DNA from: Alopecurus myosuroides | Taxonomy: Eukaryota; Streptophyta; Magnoliopsida; Poales; Poaceae | Length of the DNA: 64,000 nt | Reading direction: 5' to 3' | Assembly: GCA_028641055.1 (NCBI GenBank) | Contig: CM054060.1 | Span: 309,180,949-309,244,948, forward strand | Shown: in pieces, positions 22,941-35,537 of the stretch | How the letters are laid out: every line of letters starts with the position of its first letter | Position numbering within the stretch: the stretch's first letter is position 1 | Program-made: the position numbers and the translations under genes | Notes under the pieces: model-generated | Seen by the model: only the letters and a program-made list of their open reading frames with translations | Database searches by the model: none | What the model was told of the DNA's origin: nothing

Positions 22941-25900
22941 TGTCAGACCCCGGACCCAGAGATATACAAACTGTCATGTGCTCCTAGCAATGGACTCACA
23001 AGGGCTTCAGGGTTACCAGCCCCGACCGCAACAAACAACGGCAGGCAGACCGAATTCATCGGCACGTAGTCTGGATCCCCGGTCTACTACTCCTTGTGTC
23101 CATGCTAGTCATAACCAGATATGTATACCCAAGCGTCCACGAGTCGGATGAACCTGAAGGAACGGGAACAAAGTTATACAGAGCTGCTATGTGTCCAGAA
23201 AATGCAACAACAGTCGAGGGTTACTGGGGTTACCTCGCCCCAGGCCGAATCACATCGGCAGGCGGGCTCGGACATGGATCATCGGCTCCACAACCCCTCG
23301 ACTGCGACAACTATGCAGGCATCGCCAAAACTGTATAACAACAGGCTCGAGACCAACAATCGATGAAAAGAGCACTCTAGACATGAAAGTTGTATTAAAC
23401 AAGGCATACTAGAGTAGCTTACACGCAGAGGTTACACGACCAACATAGGTCAAGCAACCCCAACACTACAACAAGCAGCGAAAGAAAATATGTTGCTATA
23501 CAACAAGACAACAAAAGAACTAAGAGTCCGAAACATAAGCAACGTAGCCAAACCCATACTACAGATACCAGGCTGCCACCTGGGAACCCCTAACTACTCA
23601 TCGACGTCGAGGTAGAACCCTTCTTCAGCTACATCGCCGAAGTCTGAAACAAAACAACAACGAGGCAAGGTTGAGTACAAAAGGTACTCAGCAAGACTTG
23701 GCTTTTAAGGTCTTTTGCATAAAGCCATCTTTGTTTTCTGAAGTTGAGGAGGAAGAAGCACGTGTAATAGAGCATTTCAAAAACAGAGGAGGAATCTACT
23801 CAACTACTGAGATCATCATGTTCTTTAGTCCACCAGGTACTTTCTCATCCCCAGACTATCTTATGCTACAAGAATCACCCATCTCGACGTAATCTAGGAG
23901 GCATCCTTCATTCATTGTCAACAAGTTTTAGTCGTTCCGTTACAGTTGTCTATGATCACAGAATCCGTTGCCAAGTCGTCCATAACCGTGGACACGGCTT
24001 TCCGAAAGATTTATCCCTACAGAGGGTACACTTTACCCACACGTGTCAACCGACTCTTAACGCCACGCGGTAACGCTCCTCTCTAAGAGCGCGACAGAGT
24101 GTGGTCGACCACGACCTTTACCTTGCTTAGCCCTATCCATGAGTCAACCCAAACAGGGCCACCCCGTCAACAGGGAGTTGGCCACCTCCTGACGGCACCT
24201 GTTCTGTGAGTCGGGAAAAGATCCGTGTACGTCCATCACTGGTCCCGGTCACGCCCTAGTTTTCTCCAAAACATTTTATGACACACCCGCAAATGGAAAC
24301 TTCAATCTACGTGGCCCATGGAAGTGACTAGACAAGTTAGTTAGCCGAGCGCGGTCTGTTAGGCCCCGCGTGTGGTTGCACGTTCAATCTTGGCTTCGAA
24401 GGCGAGAACTCGCACCTAGGGGCATGAACGAGACAAAAACCACAACCCACAGTGGCCTCAACATCCATGCCATGTTAATCATGTTAATCAACCATATCAA
24501 AGCATAAACACCTTTCATACTAGGTTCACGCATTGTCAACATTCATCAACCGGATGAAGCAGATCATAATACTAAGCATGTCTAAGCATTGAACACACAA
24601 GGATCTACGTTACTCAAACAACCCTAGTCATACTAGGAGGGTAAACAGGTATGAAGGTGACATATAACGGGTCATGGAGTGGATAGGTTAACTCTAACAG
24701 ACTCAAAACTAAGTTGAATCGTATACATGAGTAAGAGGTTGAAAATACTCAAAACATGGCTGGAGCCATGAGGTTGTGCTTGCCTTGCTCGTCGTAGGTG
24801 TAGCTGGGGTTGTCGTAGAAGGCCGGATCAACCTCTAGATCTCGGTCTACCGATAACGAGCAACATCGGAAAGAAGGCAAACAATCAATACTTGATGACC
24901 GTGCAATCCACAATATGTATGCATGAGTAAAACAATGCAATTGATTTGAAACTTAAAGGATAGAACAGGAAGCTAGGGTTTTACGCCGTGAACGACGAAC
25001 ACCAGAGGGGGAGAAAACCCCATTCTAGAGGTGTGACCAAATTTAGTTGCTCAAATGACTTTGGGAACCTCATAGATAGGTTGCCAATGTTCCACTGATC
25101 ATTTTGGTATATTACAACTAATTTTCTAATTTTATTGAATTAAAACTTTATTTTCAATATTTAAATGAATTAAATTCAAACTACAAATGTGGCCTCATTT
25201 TGAACTTGGTTAAACATGTATGAAACTGGTATAAATAATATCTCACATTTTTCTGAACATTTTGCATATTTTTCCATAATTTTTGGAGTTATAAAATAAA
25301 AGTTATTTAATTTCCAAATTTTACTTAATTTCTGTTTTTCTATTTAACTGCGGGCCCCGCCATTCAATTTAAAACAGAACAGAAAAGCCACCTGGCGCGC
25401 CACGTGGGCAGGTGACGTCAGGGTGATGTCACCGTGACCTCACATGGTGGCCGGCCGGTGACAGCTGCGCCCGCCGGCGGCGATTCCGGCGATCCCAGCA
25501 AGCGAGACTGGGCGCGTTGGGTGCGCCTCGACACGCTCTACCCAACCGTGGGGCCGCCCGCTGAAAGACAACGACGACGAGCCACCGTGAAGGAGACGGC
25601 AGCGGTGTGCTCGGGCTCCGACGGGCTCGTCGATTCCGGACGGGAGGGGCTGAACGGAGGGGTCAGGGAGGAGCAGGAGCTCACCAGGGGCTTAGAGGAG
25701 CGGTCGGTGGGGCCAGAGAGAGGAGGAAACGGTGGCGCGGTGGAGGGATTCCAGCGGCCGGCCGATGAGAAGGAGGCGGCGATTCGACGCGGCTACTGCA
25801 TCCCGGCCTCTGCGCCTGCTCGAGGTGAAGGAGGAGGATGGCGCGGTTCCAACGGGCCAAACGGGGAGGGCGGGGAGGCGGTGAGTCAACGATGACGGCG

Positions 25901-26446
25901 AAACGACGGTGGGGCTAGGGTTCGGTGCAGGGAGAGAGGAGCAGAGGGAGAGAGAGAGGGAGCTCGGGAGGGGTTCTGCTAGTGAGCTCGATTAGGACGG
26001 CGCCTTGAGGGCTTCGGGGCGTCCACGTCACAAAGGGGCGAGTAGGAGGTGGAGCTCGCCGCTCTTCTTCGTCCTTCTGGCCGGAATTGGGGAAGAAAAC
26101 GAGAAAGAAAAACAAGACGCAGATAACCCCTGGATTTTCTAGAAAATTACCAAGGGGTCCTTTTGGACTTTAAAACAGAACCAAACTTAGATTCTAAGGG
26201 CCTGTTTGTGAAGCAAAAGTTGCACAAAAATACTTGTTGGAAAGCTCTTAAAATTTGCCACCTTTCTATCACATATTTGGTTCACTTTGAAAAACTTTGT
26301 AAAACAATTTTGTGTGAAGCCAGATTAAGTGGTTTTTCTTTTAATTCACTGATTAAATTTTAAATGCAAAATTTTGGTCCATTTTTCATGCATGCATGCC
26401 ATGTACACAACACCTCTCTTTATTACACAAAAGTAGGGATGTTACA
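22941..26446 (-). repeat. 5' LTR of element B (right copy, 3506 bp)
   Basis: Matches 8857-12342. Visible differences include a tandem duplication of ATGTTAATC near 24475-24495 (present once in the left copy), a small deletion in the GC-rich block near 25550 and scattered transitions. Starts TGTAACATCCC at 26446 on the minus strand. Confidence 0.9.
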
Positions 26447-26628
26447 ACACAAGAGACTTCTTGTATCTTAATTGCAGGGTTGCTTGAGAGGGATATCTTT
26501 GACCTCTACCTCCCTGAGTTCGAGAAACTTTGGTGATCCACTTAAGGGAAACTTGCTGCTATTCTACAAACCTCTGCACTTGGAGTCCCAACAATGTCTA
26601 CAAGAATAGAAGCGTGCATAGACATCAA
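26447..26628 (+). repeat. 3' LTR of element A, remaining part
   Basis: Continues the A LTR after the ACACA duplication and matches 3691-3871, ending ATAGACATCA. It is followed by AGTTT, the target duplication of element A. Confidence 0.88.
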
Positions 26629-26633
26629 GTTTT

Positions 26634-28110
26634 ACAAAAGTTTGATTGAAAAACTATTTTCTTAAGTGGACTATACCACTATCTATATTATGTATCTAAT
26701 ATGCTATAGCCACTATATAATCTTGGTGTTATCAAGCCCTTTAGACATTTTAGTATCATCACTTAATCTATTTAAGTCCCTTAGTGGACATTTCAACTCG
26801 AAGTTTTTGGAAAACAAAAGTTTTGGAAAAATACCGAGGAAAGGTGGGACCTTGTCCGAGGGAGATATGTGAAGGAGGAAATGTTTTCAAGTTGTTTTCC
26901 AAAAATGACACATAACCTAGTATTTGCCGGACAACCGAGTCGTGCTGCCACATTACCTCAATATGGGAATGGGGTCTAACTAAAAGCTTCTCGGTGTTAG
27001 TCCGTGTCTACCTCAATGTGCTATAGGGGTTAGAGTCCCTTGAACCGAATTGACGCCTGAAAGGAAAATTGGGACATTCAGAGTGTGGGATTAAGTTCAC
27101 CACCGGTTGCAATAGTTGGGTCTCTGGTCATGGCGGTGTGTTGTCAGGGGAAACCGGATCGATACGGCTGACTCACTCGGTGTCGGGGAGAACAAACCAT
27201 GTTGAAGAGGTAGTCATTTACTAGCACTTGCATAGTGGATAGTCAGGACCAGTTATCAGGTGTTTGTATACTGTCTCGGACAGTCCGTGGTTGTTCACGG
27301 AGGATGTACTGGATCTTGTGGATTGTGTACACCTCTACAGAGTAAAACTATTCAGAATAGCCAAGTCCTCGGATATGGAAAGTTGAATGTACCTGGGAGG
27401 TACTCGAAAAGGGAAATGTTTGTACCTTTGAGGTAAGGGGAAAAGATGATCTTGAAGATGTGATCTTCCAAAAAGTTTTGCAAAGGAAAAACTTTCTTCT
27501 ATTTAGAATGCTTTATCAAAACCTTGTGTACATGCTTTATCCACAAGAGAAACTATATATCTTTTGAAGTATCTTTTTCAACAAGTAAATCTAAAACTTG
27601 ATCAACCATGATGGATCTTCCATTCATCGGGGCTACTTCAACCCTAATTATAGCCTTCCTACCACCTATATTTATGCATACTTGCATGCTTTAGCTTTCA
27701 TTTGGGGTGACCTGTGAGTACAATCCAATGTACTCATATTGGTTTTGTCCCTGGCTATTGTCTTAGCCAGACTTTGAGCAGCACTCCGGAGAACCTGACG
27801 AAGATGGCGTCGCTGACGACTGTGCGAACTAGGAACGTCTCCGACTCAGTAGTCTGTAGGTAGTCAAGGCATGACTTGGGCTTTACCACGCAATTGTTTT
27901 GAAGACTTCCACTGTTTGGTGTGTTTTCCTGTCCTGCGTGGCAGTTGTTTTCAACTGATTCATGTGACCAGTTGTGTAAGACATGTATTCGTGTAGTGGA
28001 TGTTGTTATCTTCATTGCCAACTCGAATATGGTGTTCATGACTAGTTGATCGCGGGATCATGAATTTATGCATACTAGAGGTCTCAGACTGCTAGTCTGG
28101 GGTCCCCACA
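26634..28110 (+). repeat. Distal part of split Tekay-type LTR G
   Basis: Host sequence into which A inserted. It carries features seen in LTRs B and C in the same relative order, including a CCGTGG..ACACCTCTACAGAG-type segment (about 27280-27350), and it ends GGGGTCCCCACA at 28110, comparable to GGGAACGCTACA ending LTR C. No primer site follows, so G is a 3' LTR or solo LTR. The assignment rests on pattern similarity only. Confidence 0.5.
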
Positions 28111-28223
28111 GCAACACTTGTTGTATTGGTCATCTCGAAAACTGCAAGTTACCTTATGTAGTATTGAGATTTTATATAACTTCTTACTGTACTTTGACAT
28201 GCTATTGTGATTCTGTTCTATAC

Positions 28224-28873
28224 CGATGACCCACAAGTATAGGGGATCGCAACAGTCTTTGATGGTAAATATACCCAATTTATTGATTCGACACAAGGGG
28301 AGACAAAGAATATTTATAAGTCTTAACAATTGAGTTTTCAAGTCAATTGCACCTGAAGAGTGTCTTGCTTCACACAATTTATTTTTAGTAATAGTGATAT
28401 AACAGTAGTAGTAGTTCAATAGTAACAGTAGCAGGAAAACAGTAGTAGCAATAGTAACAACGAATGTAAACTGAATAAGTAGCAGTGCTAAAAACACCGT
28501 AGGCATAGGGATGGATGATGGGTGTTGCATGAATGAGATTGACCATGTAATAGAGGTAACAAAAGGACAACACAAATATATAAGAGAGTATCCAAGACAC
28601 AAACTATCATAGGCATGTTTCCCGAGAATTGTCGTACGTGCTTGCAATAAGAACTTGCATGAAATCTTTTGTCCTACCATCCAGTTAGTGCGGGGCCAAA
28701 AAGGAACTAATGGTAATTAAGGTACTTACTCTACCAAGCACCGGAGCAAAGCACTAACATACGGTGGGAACATGTAATCCTCGAACTAGAGTCCATTTCC
28801 TCCAATATCCCAACCATGTCACCTTGGGGTCTCGGGTTCCGGACAATATAAGTGTATACAACCAGTAGATATC
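28224..28873 (-). repeat. LTR end fragment of an Athila-like element
   Basis: On the plus strand it opens CGATGACCCACAAGTATAGG, the complement of the LTR 3' end also seen at 32366 in element E (TGATGACCCACAAG). It is cut at 28873 by LTR D. AGTAGT/AGTAAC-type simple repeats lie at 28385-28460. The 113 bases before it (28111-28223) are unassigned. Confidence 0.65.
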
Positions 28874-31800
28874 TGTAACATCCCTTATTTTTGGAAAGTG
28901 CAAAAATCACTAAAATTTAAAACTTTTGTTTTCTTTATTGAAGCAAGGCACTAAAAACCTATAGAACTCAAACACAAAAGGGAATATCATTGTTATTCCA
29001 ATGTTATTGGAATTTATAATCCAAATATGCCCTTGTTTTCCTATACCCTAAAACTTATTCAGAATAAGATTCCTATATTCAAAGAAATTATTTCTCTTTA
29101 ACAAACCATACTTCATAAAAGGTTTTCATTTCAATTATTACTTTGGAAATGTTTTCATGGCATTTTAAAACTTGAGGATTACAAAACCCCAAGAATTATT
29201 TTCACCATCATTAAATATTTTATGAATTTGAAAATAGCTATGTGACTATGAAATGTCTTATCAAACCTTAAGAATGTAACATTGTTTTACTAGCTACATA
29301 TTCTCCAAATGGTTCTTCAACTTCTATTTATTAGTATTTATTTTTCCAACTATTTGGTTATTGAAAATATTTTCAAAGGAAAAAAAATTAACTATATAAC
29401 TTTTCAACTAATATATCCAGTATTAAATAACAAAATGTTTTCCACCAAATTCATTTGGTAAAAAGGACTTAGAAGAAACATATTTTCAAATGATTATGCC
29501 TCTAATTTCCCTTTGACCATTTATTCAATTTTTTATTTTCTAGTTGAAAATGGCATAAAGTTGCTATTAGGGTTTACCCTTATTTTAAAATATAAAAACA
29601 TGAAAATAAGTTGTAATGACTTTCAAAAATAATATTTAACTTATAGTAAAGCACTAAAAATTTATTTGACTAAATTTTTTTTTATTATTATTTTCCAAAT
29701 TATAAATAACATTAAGATACTATTAGAGAATTATTCAAAATTCAAATTTTGAAATGTATTGACAAGTTTATAAAAAATGTTTCTAAGTGAAAGATCTTAG
29801 TTTTACAAAATTTAGAGACTTGTTTTGGGTGATTTGGGTTTATAAATCAAGGGATATGAATTAATGAATTTTAAAAGAAAAGAAAAGAAAAAGAACATGT
29901 GACGTCAGCGATGACGTCATCATCTTCTTCCTCAGGGAAGGAAACTCCGGCAGTCAGGACCGTGGATTACGTCGAGCAGTTTCAGGCCATGAAGCCTCTG
30001 GCTTCTTTTCCCCTTTGTCCCTTTAAATAGCACCGAGTCCCGTCTCCATTTACCCTCACATCCCCGCTGTTTCATGCCCCCAATCTGCCATTATTTCTCA
30101 CCAGAGTCCGTAGTTGCCGCCGGCCGACTTTCCCGATTCCGGCGAGGAGATAAAGTCCCCGAGGTAGAAACCACCCCCATCCTACTTGCCTTGCCCGTGC
30201 GCCCCTACCTGATACCTTCTTTGATTTATTTTGGCGCCCAGGAATCGCGGCATCGAGATCATCTAGATCTCGCCGGTGTTCATACTGTCTCCGTCCGCAC
30301 CACGCTATCGACAGCCGATGTCCCCGAGTTTGTCGTGGTCACCATTGGATGTGTCGTGCCGTGATGGTCCTCGACGAACCCTCCCCGAGCCCGTAGTAGC
30401 TCTACATCGTCGCCGGCATCCACATCCGAGGCACCGCGCCGCTGGCATCGCCATTTTCCAGCCACCGCACTGCTGGTGAGTAACCCTTGCCCCCTCTGTA
30501 CGAAATCCAGGCCATCAGATCTGGATCCAGCGGCCTAGATCCATCCACTTACCCACGTCAGTAGCTTAGTCACTACCCAGTGAGCGCCGCATGGCATCCC
30601 AGTCAGCAGCCACGTCAGCCATATGTTTTCTGTTGTTTCCAGGATGGAATTAAAATGGCAATTTTACAAAAAAAAAAGTACTTACACCTTTGAACCACCA
30701 TAACTTCTGATCCAGAAGCCCAAATTTAGCAAACTTAGACTTTTTGAAAATCCCTTAACATGTAGAAACTTTTAGCACTGTCCAAATTAAAATTTGAATA
30801 TTAAAAAAACAAATTTAAATGAGTCATTTGGATGAATTTTGAAATAATTCAAATTCTACAAATCCAAAAATTGCAAATAAAATATTTTTGGAAACCTTAG
30901 GATGTGTACTTTCAAATACTCCGTCCCAAAATAATTGTTTGAACGAATTAAAATAGAAATTAGATTTAAGTTGGCCATTTGAGTATTTTCTACATAGATT
31001 TAATTACATAAATAATTAGTATATGTTTTATTTTAAAAAATTGTTCCCAATAAGTACCTTGGACTAGAGAGACCCTTAATCAAGCCATATTTGGTCCATG
31101 AACCTCTTCCATGTATTTTTGGCCATATCCCTCCATTGTGTTAGCCAAATATCTAGTAGCAAGTGGAGATAAAAACCAATACCAAGATCAAGATGACATC
31201 AAGATCAAGTTGACTCCATAGAGAAGTACCTCTAAATCATCAAGGAGTTGTGGAAAAGATAATCAAGAGCTGAAGAATCACTTGGAAGGTGTGGAGAAGA
31301 TGAAATCTTTGGACCAACCCTTGACCCAAAAGGAAAACCCACCAACTTGTCACAATAATTTCCTTAGGATTTTGTGATGAGTCTAGACCAACCTTAACCA
31401 AAATGGAAGTCTAACCCAAACACTTTAAGTTCTATTCTGTAAATAGAATTGAGTGATCAGCCCCAACCCCTATTATTACATACACTTATTTTGCATGTTG
31501 AGTGGTGTGATAATACTTGACCAACCTTAGTGAACTCTTGGAACTTCCTGGACAAGTATGACCATTTGAGTATTGAATCCTTCAAACCCAAGATTTGTCC
31601 AACTTATAACCATGGGTTATACCCTAAAACCCATCACCATAATTTGTGATAAACTTTGACCTTGCCTTAAACCATCTATCTTGAAACCCTTTAGACAATG
31701 TTTGTTGAATGATTATGTTTGTTCTTCCATTGGTTGAGAATGTATGTTTACTGTTATTTGTTTGACTTGTTTAGATTGTACGAAGAGAAACTTTCTACTT

Positions 31801-32365
31801 TCAAAGAGAGTGTACTCCTACACCAAATTCAACAAGGCAAGTGACACCCATAAACTACCCATTGTTTTCCTATACATTAGAGTTTTTGTGTAGCATGCAT
31901 GATAGGTTGTTTATGGAAAATTTTATGTTATTATCACCAGTAGTAAGTAGTCACCCATTTTCCCATGTCAATGTAAAATACATTAAGAATTTCAGAGATG
32001 CTTAGCCATACCTCTAGACAAAATTGGATGTCATTTCAAGAAGATTACTATACCTTAAAGTATGTTTGCTTTTTACGAAGAAAAATTTGATTGGAGAAAC
32101 ATATGATTTTATTTGGGTATATATTTTATGGAAGTTATGAGTAGGTGGCCAATGGCCAGACCTATCGATCAATGTTTTGAGTAGGTGGCCAAGGGCCAGA
32201 CCTATTGATCAATGTTATGAGTAGGAGGCCAATGGCTAGACCTATCGATCAAAGTTATAAGTAGGAAGCCAATGGCCAGACCTACCAATCAATGTTATGA
32301 GTAGGAGGCTAACGGCCAGACCTATCGACCAAAGTTATAAGTAGGAGGCCAAGAGCCAGACCTAT
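28874..32365 (+). repeat. LTR D (Tekay-type), 3' end missing
   Basis: Begins TGTAACATCCCTTATTTTTGG, nearly the same start as LTR C. The layout matches C: an AT-rich first kilobase, paired TGACGTCA at 29900-29919, a TATA-like TTTAAATAG at about 30024, a GC-rich transcribed-type block to about 30600, then AT-rich sequence. The candidate 5-bp target copy ATATC (28869-28873) has no partner because the right end is replaced by element E. A 96-residue plus-strand open frame at 30074-30364 in the GC block has no recognisable motif. Confidence 0.72.
29900..29919. promoter_or_regulatory. Paired TGACGTCA sites in LTR D
   Basis: TGACGTCA-GCGA-TGACGTCA, about 105 bp upstream of the TATA-like TTTAAATAG near 30024. 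Same arrangement as in LTR C but with a 4-bp rather than 2-bp spacer. Confidence 0.5.
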
Positions 32366-32366
32366 T
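32134..32366 (+). repeat. 40-bp tandem repeat array in LTR D (5.8 units)
   Basis: Units start at 32134, 32174, 32214, 32254, 32294 and 32334, each exactly 40 bp and beginning GTTATGAGTAGG or GTTATAAGTAGG. The last unit is cut by element E after CCTAT. Units 3 to 6 alternate in their start (TATGA/TATAA) and end (CAAA/CAAT), pointing to an 80-bp higher-order duplication. Confidence 0.9.
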
Positions 32367-33872
32367 GATGACCCACAAGTATAGGGGGTGTATCATAGTA
32401 CTTTCGATAAATAAGAGTGTCGAACCCAACAAGGAGCAGAAGGTGTTGACAAGGAGGTTGGATAGAGGATTCACTGTGAACACTAGCAAACGGGTTTTTG
32501 GTGGTTTTTGATATAACAGATAAATAAAATGCGAGTAAATAAAAGACAGTAAATATAATTGCAGCGAGTGGCCCAATCCTTTTGAGAGCAAAGGACAAGC
32601 CGGTTGTTCTACTTATGATTACCAAACGTTCTCGAGGACACATGGGAATTTCATCAAGTGCTTTCGCTTCATACGGTTGATTAATATTTATTGGTTCGAT
32701 AAGTGTTATGTGGGTGAACCTATGCTAATGCACCGCCCAACTAGGACTAATAGATACATGTGATTATACCCCTCGTAAGCATCCGCAAATACAAGAAAGT
32801 AATTAAAACCATAGCCTTAAAACTTTGGGATTCTACACTCCCTCGTTCATTGGTTTCATAACGAGGGTTTAGGTTTCTGTCACTCCGGAAACCGCACAAT
32901 TAGTAGCCAAACACACAATGCATCCTCCTAGTCCCATAAAGGTGAAGTATCATGTAGTCGACGTTCACATGACACCACTAGAAGAATAGCACCACAACTT
33001 AAATATCAAACCACTAGATATTACTTCAACATAATTCCAATACTAACATCATGACTTCTCCCATGTCTTCAAGAACAAAACGAACTACTCACAAGACATC
33101 ATATTGATCATAATCAGAGGTGATATAATGGATAATAACAATATGGTCATAAAGTGTAAACACCAATAAATCTCACAAGCATCAACTACTAACAAGTAAT
33201 CCGCACAGGGAGAGAGATCTAGTGAAGAACAACGATAAAGACCCCTAATTGTTACAGCGGGATGAAGGTGGATGATGAGGGTGATGGTGCTGGTGGTGAT
33301 GATGATGACGATGACGATCTTGATGAAGCCCGGAGTGATGACGGTGACGATGGCGATGATTCCCCCTCTCCGGGAAGGAATTTCCCCGGCAGATTTCTCC
33401 CTGCAGGAAAGCTTTTCTCTCTCTGTTGTTTTCCGTCCCGAGGCGGTGGCGGAATATTTCTTCGATGATCTTCTGGGGCTTAGGGTTCCCTGGGGATCAA
33501 GTAAGCGAAAGGGGGCGACCGGAGGTGGGCCAGGGTGGCCACACCACCAGGCGGCGCGGACGGGGGGGGGGGGGGGGCGCCACCCCATGGTGTGGGCCCC
33601 CTGTGGCCCCCCTCTGGCTGCCCTCCTGGCTAGCTTCCTCCTCGGTACTTCTAAGACTTCTTCGGTATCCCCCCCTCTTCTTCTGATCTTCTAAAATAGG
33701 GTATCTCGATGGTGCTTTTCCATCAAATTTCTGGTCCCTGTATTTATTCTCCAAAAATTATGAAACATGCAAAATAAGATGAAATAACATAAATAATGCA
33801 TCATAACATGAAATATATCGATGAATAACAGAAAATAACAATATAAAATAGTGATGCAAAATGGACTTATCA
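32366..33872 (-). repeat. 3' LTR of element E (1507 bp)
   Basis: In element orientation it starts TGATAAGTCCATTTTGCATC at 33872 and ends GGGTCATCA at 32366. It contains an Asp-type GAT/GAC triplet run (about 33268-33330), a run of 16 G at 33562-33577, and a GC-rich near-palindrome at about 33535-33602 similar to those in LTRs A and F. Confidence 0.85.
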
Positions 33873-33890
33873 ACTCTCCCCAAGCTTAGA
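33873..33890 (-). other. Polypurine tract of element E
   Basis: Reads TAAGCTTGGGGAGAGT on the minus strand, directly before the LTR start at 33872. It shares the AAGCTTGGGG core with elements A and F. Confidence 0.7.
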
Positions 33891-35537
33891 CCTCGCTTGT
33901 CCCCAAGCGAAACTGAACTCAGTTAACATGACCACAGGTTTATGGAGTGAGGTGTCGATAAATAAAATACGGGCAAGAAGCATCACATCTATCAAAGCAC
34001 AAGTCATTTTAGACAACAACTTCCTCTCATATAATTAAACTTGGAACAAGTAGAGGAAATCACAATAAAGGTGCAAAAGGAAATCATAATTGGTGAAGGC
34101 AAACTCCATTCGTGGTGAGAGAACAATTAACAGTGTACTTATCTTTCGATCATAGTCTTTATACTAGAGCTTATATTGCAAAGTTTATCATGCTCAATTA
34201 TAACAGTCTCTTTGCAGTCATTGGTAACTTTCAAAGTGGTATTCAAACAGATAAAATCATTTGTACTAAACAAGTAAAAATAAAGGACATGATTGAGTAA
34301 ATCAACATATAGATGGATGGATCACAACAACTCAAATGCTTGCTTAAGACAGAAAGGAGTAGGTTTACTGACTCAACATGAAGGTAAAAGATAGGACCTT
34401 CGTAGAGGGAAGCAGGGATTAACTCATGTTCTAGAGATTTTCATTTGATAAACAGAGGTGTTGAAAACAATTTTGAGAGTGGTGTATGTTTATGTCAACG
34501 AATGGCAGGCAGAAAATACAGTATATCACAATCCAACTAGACTTCACAAGAGCGGCTCCCATTGAAGGACGCAACTATTATAGAAGGTCATCCCCCTATC
34601 TCTTTTGTTTACACAATTATGCTTTGACTGGTAAATCAGGGGAAAAATAGTGAAGAGAATTTGTATTATTATGTTTGGGGCTGGAACCCTGCTGCCAGCT
34701 CTTCTATCATTTGGATAAGCGGATGAAGCCACTAGTCCAGGTGTGTAAAGTCCAATCAACAAGTGATATAAAGATTCTATATTTGCGTCCTCGTGAGCTA
34801 AAACAGGGGCACAAAATAGGTGTAATTTTGAAGGTTTTAAAGGTAGTACACAAGAAATTTACTTGGAGTGGCGGTTAAATACCACATATATGTAGGTATG
34901 GTGGACACAAATGGCAAGGTTTTGGGGCTCAAGGTTTGGATGCACGAGAAGCATTTCCTCTCAGTACAGGTTTTTGGCTAGCAAGGTTGGGTAGCAAGCA
35001 TAAGAGTTGAGGAAAAACAAACAAATATACATATGATAAAACCAATCATGCAATCTTCCTTGGAGGTACAACCAATCTTACTTGAGTATACTAAGCTTAT
35101 GAGCTAACAAGAAATAAAGATCATGGAATAATATATCTACATGAAACTACCTCTCTTCTACTTAAGTCTCAACGTACTGTTGCTACTGACCAATGCTAAG
35201 TTTGCCAAAACCAACTAGATTAACTTAATGCTCCAACATTGATACCGATACTAATAACAAGATCAACCATATAACAAAAGTTGCAAACTAAAATAAAGTA
35301 TAGAAAGTAAATGATGAAACTTCTCATTAATATTCCATTACGGCAACTTAAACCAAGTGATACATCGATAACCAACTAAAGAGTTATACTTCCATACTGT
35401 AAACCATCCTACATGATATTTTATCTACTCATGATATGACTCTACTAAAAGTTAAAAGGGTGAAAGATAAAGGTGTGATACCGTGGAACTCCCCCAAGCT
35501 TGGAACAAGCCAAGGGGATTCCAATACCAATGACGAA
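33891..35537 (-). other. Non-coding 3' internal region of element E
   Basis: AT-rich sequence without a convincing frame. At 35487-35502 it has an internal AAGCTTGGGGGAGTT motif resembling the polypurine tract. A stretch at about 34540-34860 resembles 58340-58670 of element F (for example TTTGTTTACACAATTATGC and a CATTTGGATAAGCGGATGAA block), showing that E and F share 3' non-coding sequence despite different LTRs. Confidence 0.6.

Larger units (their letters stand above)
8857..26446 (-). mobile_element. Element B: full-length chromodomain (Tekay-type) Ty3/gypsy retrotransposon
   Basis: A 17,590-bp element with LTRs of 3486 and 3506 bp, a 5-bp target duplication ACACA (8852-8856, 26447-26451), an initiator-Met primer site next to the right LTR and a polypurine tract next to the left LTR, which fixes its orientation as minus. 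Coding order on the minus strand is leader ORF, gag with zinc knuckle, protease, reverse transcriptase, RNase H, integrase and a C-terminal chromodomain-like segment. Every coding section has stops or frameshifts, so this copy is not autonomous. It contains the solo LTR C. The two LTRs differ only at scattered sites, so it inserted relatively recently compared with its host element A. Confidence 0.9.
2494..26628 (+). mobile_element. Element A: Athila-like non-autonomous LTR retrotransposon, interrupted by B
   Basis: The LTRs begin TGATACGTCTCC and end ATAGACATCA/GTAGACATCA. The element is flanked by the 5-bp duplication AGTTT (2489-2493 and 26629-26633). It has a tRNA-Asp-type primer site at 3882 and a polypurine tract just before the 3' LTR. 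The 3' LTR is split at 8856 by element B and resumes at 26447. Without B the element is about 6.5 kb, and its internal region of about 3.8 kb has no gag, protease, reverse transcriptase or integrase. Its LTR start and tRNA-Asp primer site resemble the Triticeae WHAM/Sabrina-like Athila group; the exact family name is not certain. It is related to element F at the right edge. Confidence 0.88.

Noticed and set aside
28385..28460. AGTAGT/AGTAAC simple repeat as a microsatellite locus
   Set aside because: It is a normal component of the LTR fragment and highly irregular.
32134..32366. Regularly spaced repeats resembling a CRISPR array
   Set aside because: The repeats are head-to-tail without spacers and lie in a plant LTR.
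33562..33577. Run of 16 G as a possible G-quadruplex or assembly artefact
   Set aside because: Homopolymer in the LTR of E; length may be sequencing noise and no further structure supports a function.
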